From Nonlabens tegetincola (GTDB taxonomy: Bacteria; Bacteroidota; Bacteroidia; Flavobacteriales; Flavobacteriaceae), in the NCBI RefSeq assembly GCF_002954355.1, contig NZ_MQVV01000016.1, forward strand, positions 1-64,000: 64,000 nucleotides of DNA, written 5' to 3'. The notes below the pieces were generated by a model. It saw nothing but the letters and a program-made list of their open reading frames with translations, made no database searches and was not told the DNA's origin. How positions within the stretch are numbered: the stretch's first letter is position 1; every line of letters begins with the position of its first letter. Below are positions 38,131-47,030 of the stretch, piece after piece. Position numbers and translations under genes: made by a program.

Positions 38131-38901
38131 TTATTGTGTTCTGTAAGTTATTGGTAAAGATACTTTTATTTTCATGGGTTCGTCATCCTGATTCATTGCT
38201 GGCTTTATGATATTTAGTAGGGCCACCATTCTTTCTGCTTCAAGAGTTAAATAAGGATTATAAGTGTTTCTTGTTATCGATTTAATACTGGAAACCTGTC
38301 CTTGATCGTTTATTTCATAATTAACGTAAATTCTGTTGAAATTACTTAGGGTAAATGTTTCACCGATACTAGTATCGTAATTGTTAACGACAATACCGTT
38401 TACTGTAGATTTAAAACAATCACGCAATAAATTATCAGTATTAGAAGTACCACATTCCTTCAATGTAGGAAATGATTTTATCATGAGGAAAGTTTCTAAA
38501 GAGTCCTTCTTTTCAGTTACCTGACTCATACTTTCTTTAATATCCATGAGTTTTCGTAAACTGGATGTTTTAGTTAGGTAAGAGTTGTCAGCGTCATATT
38601 CGTCTAGTTGGTTGTAGACATCAATTGCAGCGGTAAGGTCATCGTTAGCATGAAAATAAAATCCTTTTAAGTATAGAGCTTCTTCCACTTTATTAGAATC
38701 CTTACTTTTTGAAACGGTTTCATTTAAAATATTTAAGGCCTTTTGAGAATCACCTTCAGAAAATAAAGATCTTAAATCTTTTACTTCCTCTACTTGGTTA
38801 GATTCTTTTTTTTCTTCTTTAGTGGTTGTATTTTTTATTGATCCACAGGCAATTACAAAAAAAGCTACAACAGCCAAACTTATTATTGATTTGTTTTTCA
38901 T
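38131..38901 (-). CDS. Lipoprotein with TPR-like helices and TonB-C-like domain
   Basis: A 256-residue lipoprotein (lipobox VIACG, Cys19) with a Lys/Glu-rich linker and helical TPR-like repeats at about 45-110 (ALNILNETVSK, EEALYLKGFYFHANDD). A C-terminal domain (about 150-250) resembles the energy-transducer TonB C-terminal fold: YVNYEINDQGQVSSIKSI, then EAERMVALLNIIKPAMNQ. The last segment (IKVSLPITYRTQ) fits the end of that fold. It lacks the TonB transmembrane helix, so it is probably not a true energy transducer. Function inferred only from fold resemblance. Confidence 0.7.
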   Translation of the reverse strand: MKNKSIISLAVVAFFVIACGSIKNTTTKEEKKESNQVEEVKDLRSLFSEGDSQKALNILNETVSKSKDSNKVEEALYLKGFYFHANDDLTAAIDVYNQLDEYDADNSYLTKTSSLRKLMDIKESMSQVTEKKDSLETFLMIKSFPTLKECGTSNTDNLLRDCFKSTVNGIVVNNYDTSIGETFTLSNFNRIYVNYEINDQGQVSSIKSITRNTYNPYLTLEAERMVALLNIIKPAMNQDDEPMKIKVSLPITYRTQ

Positions 38902-38979
38902 ACGGGCTAATCTACATATTTAAATAGTATATAAGCAAATAAAGTGCTTTTCAATCCAAATCTAATATTACAGACTCAT

Positions 38980-38987
38980 TATATTTG
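38980..38987 (+). promoter_or_regulatory. Possible -7 box of aroC
   Basis: TATATTTG fits TAnnTTTG and lies only 5 bp before the ATG, which would make the transcript almost leaderless. No clear -33 TTG. Confidence 0.4.
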
Positions 38988-38992
38988 CTTAC

Positions 38993-40057
38993 ATGGCAGG
39001 AAATACAATAGGTACCATATTTAAACTCACCACTTATGGAGAATCACACGGTGTGGCTATCGGTGGTGTTATTGACGGATGTCCTTCGGGAGTTGAAATC
39101 AATCTAGAAGCGATTCAATACGAATTAGACAGGCGTAAACCTGGTCAAAGTAAAATAGTTACTCAACGTAAAGAAAGTGACACAGTTCAATTTTACTCAG
39201 GTATTTTTGAAGGTAAAACTACAGGAACACCAATAGGCTTTCAAATTGTAAATGAAAATCAAAAGTCAAAAGATTATTCGCATATCAAAGACTCCTATAG
39301 ACCTAGTCATGCCGACAAAGTTTATCAGGATAAATATGGTGTAAGAGATTATCGCGGTGGTGGTCGCAGTAGCGCTCGTGAAACAGCTTGTAGAGTAGTT
39401 GCTGGAGCAATTGCAAAACAAGTACTAAGCGATATTAAGGTAAATGCCTTCACTAGTAGTGTAGGAGATTTATTTATAAACAAAATGTATCAGGAGTTAG
39501 ATTTTTCACAAATCGACTCAAATGATGTGCGTTGTCCAGATTCTTCTACTGCACAGGCTATGCAAGAAAAAATTATGCAAGTACGCAAATCTGGCGACAC
39601 TATAGGCGGCACGATAACCTGTGTAATTCAAAATGTTCCAGCAGGATTGGGAGAACCCGTATTTGATAAGTTACATGCCGATTTGGGTAAGGCCATGCTT
39701 TCTATTAATGCTGTTAAAGGATTTGAATACGGTAGCGGTTTTTGTGGGGCCAAAATGAAAGGTAGTGAGCATAATGACCTTTACAATGAAGATGGCACAA
39801 CCCAGACCAATTTGAGTGGTGGAATTCAAGGTGGAATTTCAAATGGAATGGACATTTATTTTAGAGTCGCCTTTAAACCAGTTGCCACCATTATGCAGGA
39901 TCAAGAAACTATTGATCATGAAGGTAATAAAGTGATTATGAAAGGTAAAGGTAGACATGATCCTTGTGTAGTTCCTCGTGCAGTTCCCATTGTAGAATCT
40001 ATGGCTGCAATAACTATTCTAGATCATCTACTTAGATCAAAAACAATAAAATTATAA
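38993..40057 (+). CDS. aroC: Chorismate synthase
   Basis: A 354-residue flavoenzyme that makes chorismate from 5-enolpyruvylshikimate-3-phosphate, the last shared step of aromatic amino-acid synthesis. The FMN-dependent signature [13 protein letters not shown] is at residues 13-25. The other conserved segments are [27 protein letters not shown] and the C-terminal [16 protein letters not shown]. Length and motifs are standard. It is monocistronic. Another copy of the palindrome follows 8 bp after its stop codon. Confidence 0.97.
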   Translation: MAGNTIGTIFKLTTYGESHGVAIGGVIDGCPSGVEINLEAIQYELDRRKPGQSKIVTQRKESDTVQFYSGIFEGKTTGTPIGFQIVNENQKSKDYSHIKDSYRPSHADKVYQDKYGVRDYRGGGRSSARETACRVVAGAIAKQVLSDIKVNAFTSSVGDLFINKMYQELDFSQIDSNDVRCPDSSTAQAMQEKIMQVRKSGDTIGGTITCVIQNVPAGLGEPVFDKLHADLGKAMLSINAVKGFEYGSGFCGAKMKGSEHNDLYNEDGTTQTNLSGGIQGGISNGMDIYFRVAFKPVATIMQDQETIDHEGNKVIMKGKGRHDPCVVPRAVPIVESMAAITILDHLLRSKTIKL

Positions 40058-40064
40058 TAATTAC

Positions 40065-40078
40065 GCTTTCGCGAAAGC
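40065..40078. repeat. Dispersed palindrome, copy 10 (intergenic)
   Basis: Perfect GCTTTCGCGAAAGC between aroC and the symporter gene, where no ordinary terminator is seen. Confidence 0.95.
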
Positions 40079-40120
40079 GGTCCAACCTACCGAATTATTC
40101 GTGAGCAACAAACAACTTAT

Positions 40121-41449
40121 ATGAAGAAATTAGCTTTACACTGGCAGATATTAATTGGAATGGTAGTCGGAATCCTATTCGGTATAGGAATGGCTCAATG
40201 GGATGGAGGAAAAGATTTTGTAGGTGATTGGATAGCTCCATTTGGTAAAATATTTGTCAATTTATTAAAGCTAATTGCTGTACCCTTAATTCTAGCATCG
40301 CTTATTAAAGGTATATCCGATTTAAAGGATATCGCCAAATTTCGCAACATGGGATTGCGCACCATTCTTATTTATATAGGAACTACTGTAATTGCTATAA
40401 CTATAGGATTGGGAATTGTTAATTTGGTAAAACCTGGATCAGGAGTTTCTGAAGAAACAATAGAAAAATTAAGTCGTACTTACGAGGGTAATGAGAATAT
40501 TCAAGGAAAGCTAGCAACTGCTGCTGCTCAAAAAGATGCAGGTCCTTTACAAGCTCTTGTAGATATGGTGCCAGATAATGCTGTGAGCGCTATGTCCAAT
40601 AACAGTTTAATGTTACAGGTCATATTTTTTGCCATTTTTCTAGGCATAAGTATGTTATTAATAGGAGAGGAGAGATCGCAACCACTTAAGAACTTTTTTG
40701 ACAGTTTAAACGATGTAGTATTGAAAATGGTTGATTTAATTATGCTCACTGCACCATTTGCAGTATTTGCTTTACTAGCAAATGTTGTTGTAAGTGCCGA
40801 TGATCCTGAAATCTTATTGGCCTTATTATATTATGCACTTACTGTTATAGCAGGATTGTTCTTAATGATCGTAGTTTATTGTCTGATTTTTGCCCTTTAT
40901 GTAAAAAAGTCACCGTTTTGGTTTCTTAACAAAATGGCGCCAGCTCAATTACTTGCTTTTTCTACCAGTTCCAGTGCGGCAACTTTACCAGTTACCATGG
41001 AACGTGTTGAAGAACACATGGGTGTTGAAAAAGATGTTTCCAGTTTTGTACTACCGGTAGGAGCAACCATTAATATGGATGGGACAAGTTTATATCAAGC
41101 AGTGGCAGCGGTATTTGTTTGTCAAGCTCTTAATATTGAGATAGGTCTCGCTGGACAATTAACTATAATTTTAACGGCTTTATTAGCATCTATAGGAAGT
41201 GCAGCTGTTCCAGGAGCAGGCATGGTGATGCTTGTAATCGTATTAGAGTCTATTGACTTTCCATCAGAATTGTTACCAGTAGCACTAGCTTTAATATTTG
41301 CGGTAGATAGGCCACTTGATATGTTGCGAACCACAGTTAATGTTACTGGAGATGCTACAGTAGCATCGGTAGTGGCAAAGAGTCTGGGAAAATTTGGTGA
41401 GCCAGATGTTAAAAATTGGGATGATAACCTAGACGAAGTGACTTCTTAA
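40121..41449 (+). CDS. Dicarboxylate/amino acid:cation symporter (DAACS)
   Basis: A 442-residue inner-membrane carrier of the glutamate/aspartate symporter family. Eight hydrophobic helices and two re-entrant hairpins are visible. The first hairpin contains the serine-rich FSTSSSAATLPVTMERV motif, and the NMDGTSLYQ motif of helix 7 follows. The second hairpin carries IGSAAVPGAGMVML, and helix 8 has the substrate-binding DRPLDMLRTTVNVTGD. The pattern matches Na+ or H+ coupled transport of glutamate, aspartate or C4-dicarboxylates. Exact specificity is not predictable. An insertion at about 110-150 is longer than in GltPh-type transporters. Confidence 0.93.
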   Translation: MKKLALHWQILIGMVVGILFGIGMAQWDGGKDFVGDWIAPFGKIFVNLLKLIAVPLILASLIKGISDLKDIAKFRNMGLRTILIYIGTTVIAITIGLGIVNLVKPGSGVSEETIEKLSRTYEGNENIQGKLATAAAQKDAGPLQALVDMVPDNAVSAMSNNSLMLQVIFFAIFLGISMLLIGEERSQPLKNFFDSLNDVVLKMVDLIMLTAPFAVFALLANVVVSADDPEILLALLYYALTVIAGLFLMIVVYCLIFALYVKKSPFWFLNKMAPAQLLAFSTSSSAATLPVTMERVEEHMGVEKDVSSFVLPVGATINMDGTSLYQAVAAVFVCQALNIEIGLAGQLTIILTALLASIGSAAVPGAGMVMLVIVLESIDFPSELLPVALALIFAVDRPLDMLRTTVNVTGDATVASVVAKSLGKFGEPDVKNWDDNLDEVTS

Positions 41450-41507
41450 CATTGTGTTAATAAAAAGTTTAAGGTAGTTTATCGAAAAACTACAATGAAT
41501 TAACATT

Positions 41508-41563
41508 AAAAACTTCAAAACCATGTAGCTTTATAATGCTAAAATATTGATTTTGAAGTTTTT
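41508..41563 (+). promoter_or_regulatory. 13-bp inverted repeat covering the start of a secreted-protein gene
   Basis: AAAAACTTCAAAA at 41508-41520 is perfectly complementary to TTTTGAAGTTTTT at 41551-41563. The 30-nt loop contains a 4-codon reading frame (ATG CTA AAA TAT TGA, 41536-41550) whose stop overlaps the TTG start codon. A hairpin in the mRNA would bury the start codons of the next gene. Regulatory function is inferred. Confidence 0.5.
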
Positions 41564-43085
41564 CTATTTTATACTCATTTTATGTTCTGTTCAACTCTCA
41601 GTTGGACAAGTAGGAATAGGAACTACTACACCTAATAGTGCTGCTGCGCTAGATATAAATGCAGAAATAAGTACAGGTGTATACGGTGGTTTAAAGTTAC
41701 CTACTGTGACATTGGTCCAGCGTGCTGCTATAACCACACCGATTCCTGATGGAATGATGATTTATCTATCTGATGGATCTTTAAGATGTTTACAAATTTA
41801 TAGTCAATTGACTGGTTGGGATGATGTTTACTGTATGAATCAACCACCTGTAGCTGCTAACGTCGTGATATCATCTGAAAATCTTGTAGGTGAAACATTG
41901 TCAACCACCTACGATGAAAATAACAGCAGTTTTCAAACTGATAATGAAAATGATACACCAGGTTTACCGTTATATCAATGGTATACCAATACTACCAATT
42001 CTGGTGTAGGGACACCTATTGCAGGAGCAACTAATAGTACTTATACCATTACAGCGGCAGATGCTGGTAACTATATCTATTTAGGAATTACGCCTACAAC
42101 AACAACTGGAGCCAGTCCTGGGATCGAGGCAATTAGTTCATATAGTTCTCAAATTGAGTATGCGCCAACGATAGTTGAGTTTGATCCACAATTATCTACA
42201 ATATCTGAAGGAGCCGTACCCGATGATATTAATTTAGTTTTTGAATATCCTTATACTTCAACTACAGCTGTTGATGTAACCATCTCAAGTGATGACTATT
42301 CTAGATTGCAAGAAACAGGACCTGTTACGATAACTATACCAGCCAATCAAACCTCGCCATACACGACAACCGTATTTAATGTTCAAGATAACTTGCTATT
42401 GGATGGAACCGCAAACCTAACTTTTACCATTACAAATGTTACTGGTGGATTAGGAACAAACTCAATAGGTACAGATGATACTGATCTTTGGGATGTTTAC
42501 GATGATGATGGTGTACCCGTTTTATTGGGAATACAAGATTTTGAGACTACTCCAGCTTTACCTACATTAAATTACACCGATAATGCTACGGGTAGCTTAC
42601 AGACGGGAGTAGGAACTGCGCCCAATACACCTACCTATATTGACTCTAGATCATATGGAGTTAATAATGATTATGCTGATATAGATTTTGGAAGTGTTGA
42701 TGCTAGTGGTTTCTCCTCGGTAACAGCTACATTTAGATTGGCTAGCTTTAGTTTAATTTCGAACGGTAATGGTGCAGATGGAGGAGATTATATAGATGTA
42801 TATGTTAGTACCGATGGTGGTTTAACTTACAGTTATGAATTAGAAATTTTAGGAAATAATAATCGACGGTATGATTTTTCGGCTACTGGATCTTACTCTC
42901 TAAATTATGATGGTGACAATATAAGCACCTCGGTAGTTACGCCAGCTGGATCTAGTGGTTATTCTACAGTTACGATTACAGGAATCCCAAATAGTGCTAA
43001 TTTGGTTTTTTCAATCGTAATGTATAATGATCATAATAATGAGATTTGGGTAATTGATAACGTAGAATTATATGGTAATCCGTAA
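41547..43085 (+). CDS. Secreted multidomain protein with shared N-terminal domain
   Basis: A 512-residue protein with a signal peptide (KFFYFILILCSVQLSVGQ). The shared N-terminal domain (about 20-95; QVGIGTTTP...ALDI...CLQIY...C) matches the giant repeat protein. A Calx-beta-like segment (about 205-310; ISEGAVPDDINLVFEYPYTS) and a jelly-roll-like C-terminal domain (about 330-510) follow. No T9SS sorting tail is present. The only starts are TTG at 41547 or 41553; TTG at 41553 begins MKFFYF, a more usual signal peptide. The gene overlaps the next by 14 bp. Probably a surface or secreted adhesion protein; function unknown. Confidence 0.75.
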   Translation: MILKFFYFILILCSVQLSVGQVGIGTTTPNSAAALDINAEISTGVYGGLKLPTVTLVQRAAITTPIPDGMMIYLSDGSLRCLQIYSQLTGWDDVYCMNQPPVAANVVISSENLVGETLSTTYDENNSSFQTDNENDTPGLPLYQWYTNTTNSGVGTPIAGATNSTYTITAADAGNYIYLGITPTTTTGASPGIEAISSYSSQIEYAPTIVEFDPQLSTISEGAVPDDINLVFEYPYTSTTAVDVTISSDDYSRLQETGPVTITIPANQTSPYTTTVFNVQDNLLLDGTANLTFTITNVTGGLGTNSIGTDDTDLWDVYDDDGVPVLLGIQDFETTPALPTLNYTDNATGSLQTGVGTAPNTPTYIDSRSYGVNNDYADIDFGSVDASGFSSVTATFRLASFSLISNGNGADGGDYIDVYVSTDGGLTYSYELEILGNNNRRYDFSATGSYSLNYDGDNISTSVVTPAGSSGYSTVTITGIPNSANLVFSIVMYNDHNNEIWVIDNVELYGNP

Positions 43086-43884
43086 ATCTTTTTTATTCCT
43101 TATACTTACTTCCTTAGTATTTGGAAAAGTTTATTGTCAAGTCGGTATTAATACCAATTTACCTGATAGTGCGGTTGCTTTAGATATAAATGCTCAAACC
43201 AGTGTAAGTTTTGGCGGTATGCAAATACCTTTGGTCACACCTGCACAACAAGCTATTATCAATACAACAGCTTCAAGCGATGGGACATTAGTTTACGTAA
43301 ATTACACAACCCAACAGTGTTTAGAAATTTATGATGGAGTAACAAACTCATGGCAACAAATTCACTGTTCTACGGTTACTTCACAACTCATTATATCTGA
43401 ATATATTGAAGGTGGTGGTAACAATAAATTTATTGAACTTTATAATGGTACTTCAAGTACTATTGATTTATCGACCATTAAATTAATTATTTTTAGGAAC
43501 GGTGGTGATTTTCCCATTGGAGGTACCGATCGTGAAATCTTTATTACAGGAAGTATCGCTCCCGGAGACACTTTTGTAATTGCAAACGTGCTGCAAACTG
43601 AAGTTTCAGCATCGGTGATAGATTATAATGTGCCTAATGCTGGTGACCCATTAGACTTTAATGGTGACGATCCTGTTTTGTTAACTGATTTATCAAATAA
43701 TATTATCGACGTGGTGGGAATTCCAGGAACTGACCCTGGAACTGGTTATGCTGTAGATGGACAAGATACCTACCTAAACGGTATCAGGAGAATAGCATCA
43801 ATTACAGATCCTAACGCCTCATGGAATACGTCAGAATGGACCGCACATCCTGAAAATGATTTTTCACATTTAGGCACACGATAA
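43072..43884 (+). CDS. Secreted protein with lamin-tail domain
   Basis: A 270-residue protein with a signal peptide (about 1-22, VFGKVYCQ). The shared N-terminal domain (QVGINTNLPDSAVALDI ... CLEIY ... C, about 23-100) is followed by a lamin-tail (LTD) immunoglobulin-like domain from about residue 103: LIISEYIEGGGNNKFIELYN, then the DPLDFNGDDPVLL strand. LTD domains occur on many secreted bacterial nucleases and adhesins, but no catalytic domain is attached here. The start codon lies 14 bp inside the previous gene, so the pair is translationally coupled. Likely partner of that protein at the cell surface. Confidence 0.8.
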   Translation: MVIRKSFLFLILTSLVFGKVYCQVGINTNLPDSAVALDINAQTSVSFGGMQIPLVTPAQQAIINTTASSDGTLVYVNYTTQQCLEIYDGVTNSWQQIHCSTVTSQLIISEYIEGGGNNKFIELYNGTSSTIDLSTIKLIIFRNGGDFPIGGTDREIFITGSIAPGDTFVIANVLQTEVSASVIDYNVPNAGDPLDFNGDDPVLLTDLSNNIIDVVGIPGTDPGTGYAVDGQDTYLNGIRRIASITDPNASWNTSEWTAHPENDFSHLGTR

Positions 43885-43985
43885 TTTCTAGATTTCTATA
43901 AATAGAGTCTATTTTTCAGAAATCATTACAAGATTACTGTATATTTTAGTAGTTTGCACATGCAATCAAGCCACAATTATATCTT

Positions 43986-45017
43986 ATGAATATTTGTTTT
44001 ATTATGTATCCATGGGAAGAAATCGTTCCTGAGACCGATAGTTCCCTTACCCTAATTCATGAATGTGTTAAAAGAGGTCATAAAGTGGCCATTGCAACGC
44101 CATCTAACCTAACAATACGTGGTAGTATAGCTTATGCTTTTTCTAAGGTTATACGTAAAATGGATAAAGTTCCTGCTCAAATGAAATCGTTTTATAAAAA
44201 AGCTGAGTTTAAAGAAAAAATGCTTCCTCTAGCTGGCTTTGATATAATCATGATGAGAGCAAATCCACCTCTTGATCCCATAGCCTTAAATTTTCTAGAT
44301 AGTGTAAAGGAAGATGTCTTCATAGTAAACGACATTGAGGGATTGCGCGAGGCAAACAACAAATTGTACACTGCTTGTTTTGATGATCCAAACAATGAAA
44401 TCATTCCAGTTACTCATGTTTCCAAAAACAAGAAGTACCTTAAAAGCGTGATTAAGGAAAATCCAAAGGACAAAATGATTATGAAACCTCTCAATGGCTA
44501 TGGCGGAAGTGGTGTGATCATGATTGAAAAAAATGCAATGCAAAATGTTAACTCTTTGCTAGACTTTTATATTGATAATAAGGATGGAACCACTAATTAT
44601 GTAATACTTCAAGATTATATTGAGGGAGCAGATAATGGCGATGTTCGTATATTGTTACTCAACGGTAAACCTATAGGTGCAGTAAAAAGAGTACCTAGTG
44701 GTGATGACCACAGATCTAATATAAGCGCAGGTGGTTCATTTCAAAAACATGCTCTCACAAAAGCAGAAAAGAATCTTTGCAATAAAATTGGACCAAAATT
44801 AGTTAAGGATGGTCTTTATTTTGTTGGAATTGATGTGATCAATGGTATGCTGGTAGAAGTTAATGTAATGTCACCAGGTGGAATTTCGTACATTAATAAA
44901 GTCAACAAAACAAAATTGCAGGAAAAGGTAATCAACTATTTTGAAGAAGTAGTTGAAACCGAAAAAAAGGCTCAAGAACGTCGTAACAAACTCAAGTTAT
45001 CTATACAAGATGATTAA
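43986..45017 (+). CDS. ATP-grasp ligase, glutathione-synthetase-like
   Basis: A 343-residue protein with a glutathione-synthetase-type N-terminal half (CFIMYPWEEIVPETDSSLTLI, then NDIEGLREANNKLY) and an ATP-grasp C-terminal half. The latter holds MIMKPLNGYGGSGVIMIEK (nucleotide loop), QDYIEGADNGDVRILLLNG and the metal-binding VEVNVMSPGGIS. It should join an amino acid or peptide to a carboxylate through an acyl phosphate. Because YtxJ suggests bacillithiol and the partners are unusual, true glutathione synthesis is unlikely. It is the first gene of a three-gene cassette, overlapping the N-formylglutamate amidohydrolase by 8 bp (ATGATTAA). Confidence 0.82.
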   Translation: MNICFIMYPWEEIVPETDSSLTLIHECVKRGHKVAIATPSNLTIRGSIAYAFSKVIRKMDKVPAQMKSFYKKAEFKEKMLPLAGFDIIMMRANPPLDPIALNFLDSVKEDVFIVNDIEGLREANNKLYTACFDDPNNEIIPVTHVSKNKKYLKSVIKENPKDKMIMKPLNGYGGSGVIMIEKNAMQNVNSLLDFYIDNKDGTTNYVILQDYIEGADNGDVRILLLNGKPIGAVKRVPSGDDHRSNISAGGSFQKHALTKAEKNLCNKIGPKLVKDGLYFVGIDVINGMLVEVNVMSPGGISYINKVNKTKLQEKVINYFEEVVETEKKAQERRNKLKLSIQDD

Positions 45018-45843
45018 ACTGAGTATTGAAGAAATCATAGAAAAAATTAGAAAGGAAGAAACCTTTCATGCGGTAGCATTTGATTATTCTTTTGTTGTTA
45101 AGATAGAAGATTATGTTCCTTTCTTTGCAGCAGCCGTTCATGATGGACATCATTTTGATGCTTCCTTATGGTCGCAATGCTTACACTCAGAATATGAGCG
45201 TTGGTATGAGGAAGATCCCGCGACAGGTCAAATGATTTCTGATACACCAATTACTCTTATAGGTTTAGACAGTAGGTTTGAGTACGATCTTAATCGAGCT
45301 CCAGATACTGCGATCTATGATTCTGCATGGGGTAAAAAATTGTGGAGCACTCCGCTTTCGCGAAAGCAGAAAGAACAACAACTTCAAAAACACAACAACT
45401 TCTATAGAGTAGTTAAAGCTCTTTCTCATAAACTTGAAGAAATGTATCCTGCGGTTGTCGTTTATGACATGCACAGTTATAATTACAAGAGATGGGATAG
45501 AGAAGTTCCAGTTTTTAATATAGGTACTTCAAATGTAGATGAAGATAGATACAGAGTTGCTATAACTGAATGGCAAGAAATGTTAGATGACTTACCCTTA
45601 CCAATAGATCAAGAGGTCAGGTGTAATATTAATGATGTTTTTCAAGGTAACGGATATTTCTTAAAATTTATAACCGCAAATACTCAAAATACACTAGTTC
45701 TAGCAACAGAAATTTCTAAAATCTATTGCGACGAACTCACAGGGCAATTATTTCCTGATGTTATTAAATCGGTTCAAGATCTTTTAAGATATTACATCAA
45801 ATCTCATGCGCATAATTTTCAAACAACACATGGATTGAAATAA
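45010..45843 (+). CDS. N-formylglutamate amidohydrolase-family hydrolase
   Basis: A 277-residue protein of the N-formylglutamate amidohydrolase/HutG superfamily of metal-dependent deformylases. The DMHSYN segment and DSAWGKKLW are typical family positions. The frame is open upstream to 44953, but the start at 45010 (MIKLSIEEII) gives the usual length and couples to the preceding stop. It lies in a cassette with the ATP-grasp ligase and a QEGLA protein, not with histidine-utilisation genes. Its substrate is therefore probably a formylated or acylated peptide or amino acid other than the histidine-pathway intermediate. One palindrome copy is read LSRK within it. Confidence 0.82.
   Translation: MIKLSIEEIIEKIRKEETFHAVAFDYSFVVKIEDYVPFFAAAVHDGHHFDASLWSQCLHSEYERWYEEDPATGQMISDTPITLIGLDSRFEYDLNRAPDTAIYDSAWGKKLWSTPLSRKQKEQQLQKHNNFYRVVKALSHKLEEMYPAVVVYDMHSYNYKRWDREVPVFNIGTSNVDEDRYRVAITEWQEMLDDLPLPIDQEVRCNINDVFQGNGYFLKFITANTQNTLVLATEISKIYCDELTGQLFPDVIKSVQDLLRYYIKSHAHNFQTTHGLK
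45354..45367. repeat. Dispersed palindrome, copy 11 (in the amidohydrolase gene, read LSRK)
   Basis: Perfect GCTTTCGCGAAAGC in coding sequence (STPLSRKQK), in the same frame as in the UMF1 transporter gene. Confidence 0.95.
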
Positions 45844-45845
45844 GA

Positions 45846-46997
45846 ATGAATAGTGCATCAAATTCCATACTTGAAATAGATCGTAGTCTAGATAGGTTGA
45901 TAGGTAAACTAGAATTACTAGCTTATATCAATCCACAGAATATTGCAAAAGAGAAGAAAACGTTTTTTCAGAAAAGATACAATTACGAACCCAATTTTAA
46001 ATATCGTAAGATAAAATTTAATCCCTATAAACTACACAGGCTATTTTTTAGTCAACGGTTGGAGCGTATTGACAACGAGATTATTAGGGATTTTTACAAA
46101 GATATCATTTACTATTACAGTGGTATGGTTGAATGTATCGAGACCATAGGAGATACAGGTAACAAATTTTATTATAACAGTTTGAGGTATTACGGTACGC
46201 CAACTGAAAAAATGGTAGAAAATGCTCGTTTTATACTTCACTATACCGATAATATTGAAGAGTATCAAAAAGAAGATGAGTTTCTCACTACGGAGGAAGC
46301 TATAAGTTTTTTTGAAGACTATAAAGTCAATTACAATTTTGACTTTACTATTAAGACTAGTAGTGCTATGAGCGCAAGTGCTATGGTCTCCAATATTGAC
46401 CAGGCTTTAATACTGAAACGTAATTCTAAATTTAGTAAACACCAGCTTAATGTATTGGCTCACCATGAGATAGGAGTACATTTGGTAACTACTTTTAATG
46501 CATTGGAACAGCCATTAAAGGTCTTTAAAAACGGTTTTCCTAATAATGTTGAAACTCAAGAAGGGCTCGCTGTAATGGCAGAGTATATGACAAATAATCT
46601 TACAATCGATCGATTAAGAGAACTAGCCTATCGAGTAATAGCTGTAGATTCCTTACTTAAAGGATACACATTCACTGACACTTTTGACCTGCTTCATACT
46701 AAATACAAGTTAGATAGGGATAAATCATTTGCGATCACTTTAAGAGTTCATCGTGGTGGTGGTTTTACTAAAGATGCTCTTTACTTATCAGGTTTAAAAA
46801 AGATTTATGACCTTTTTAAAGAGGATCAATCAATAGAACTACAATTGAGAGGTAAATGTTCCCTTGAGTATAGTGGTATAGTTCAGGAGCTAGAGCGTGA
46901 AGGACTCTCTATTCCTATTTCTTACGATTCATTGTCTTTAAAAAACAATTTGAATACGAATGAAACTTTAGATTTTATTCTGAAACATTTAAAATAG
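45846..46997 (+). CDS. QEGLA-motif metalloprotease-like protein (DUF1704)
   Basis: A 383-residue protein of the family named for the QEGLA motif, found here at residues 238-242. A zinc-protease HExxH occurs at residues 207-211 (HHEIGVHLV), and the downstream Glu of the QEGLA segment probably completes the metal site. The family (DUF1704; once described as modulating flavohaemoglobin expression) is related to the eukaryotic tubulin tyrosine carboxypeptidase MATCAP. It follows the amidohydrolase gene by 2 bp. In this cassette it could act as a carboxypeptidase that trims the product of the ATP-grasp ligase; that role is inference. Confidence 0.85.
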   Translation: MNSASNSILEIDRSLDRLIGKLELLAYINPQNIAKEKKTFFQKRYNYEPNFKYRKIKFNPYKLHRLFFSQRLERIDNEIIRDFYKDIIYYYSGMVECIETIGDTGNKFYYNSLRYYGTPTEKMVENARFILHYTDNIEEYQKEDEFLTTEEAISFFEDYKVNYNFDFTIKTSSAMSASAMVSNIDQALILKRNSKFSKHQLNVLAHHEIGVHLVTTFNALEQPLKVFKNGFPNNVETQEGLAVMAEYMTNNLTIDRLRELAYRVIAVDSLLKGYTFTDTFDLLHTKYKLDRDKSFAITLRVHRGGGFTKDALYLSGLKKIYDLFKEDQSIELQLRGKCSLEYSGIVQELEREGLSIPISYDSLSLKNNLNTNETLDFILKHLK

Positions 46998-47030
46998 AAA
47001 ATTTTAAAAGTAAATTTTAACAAATGAGCA

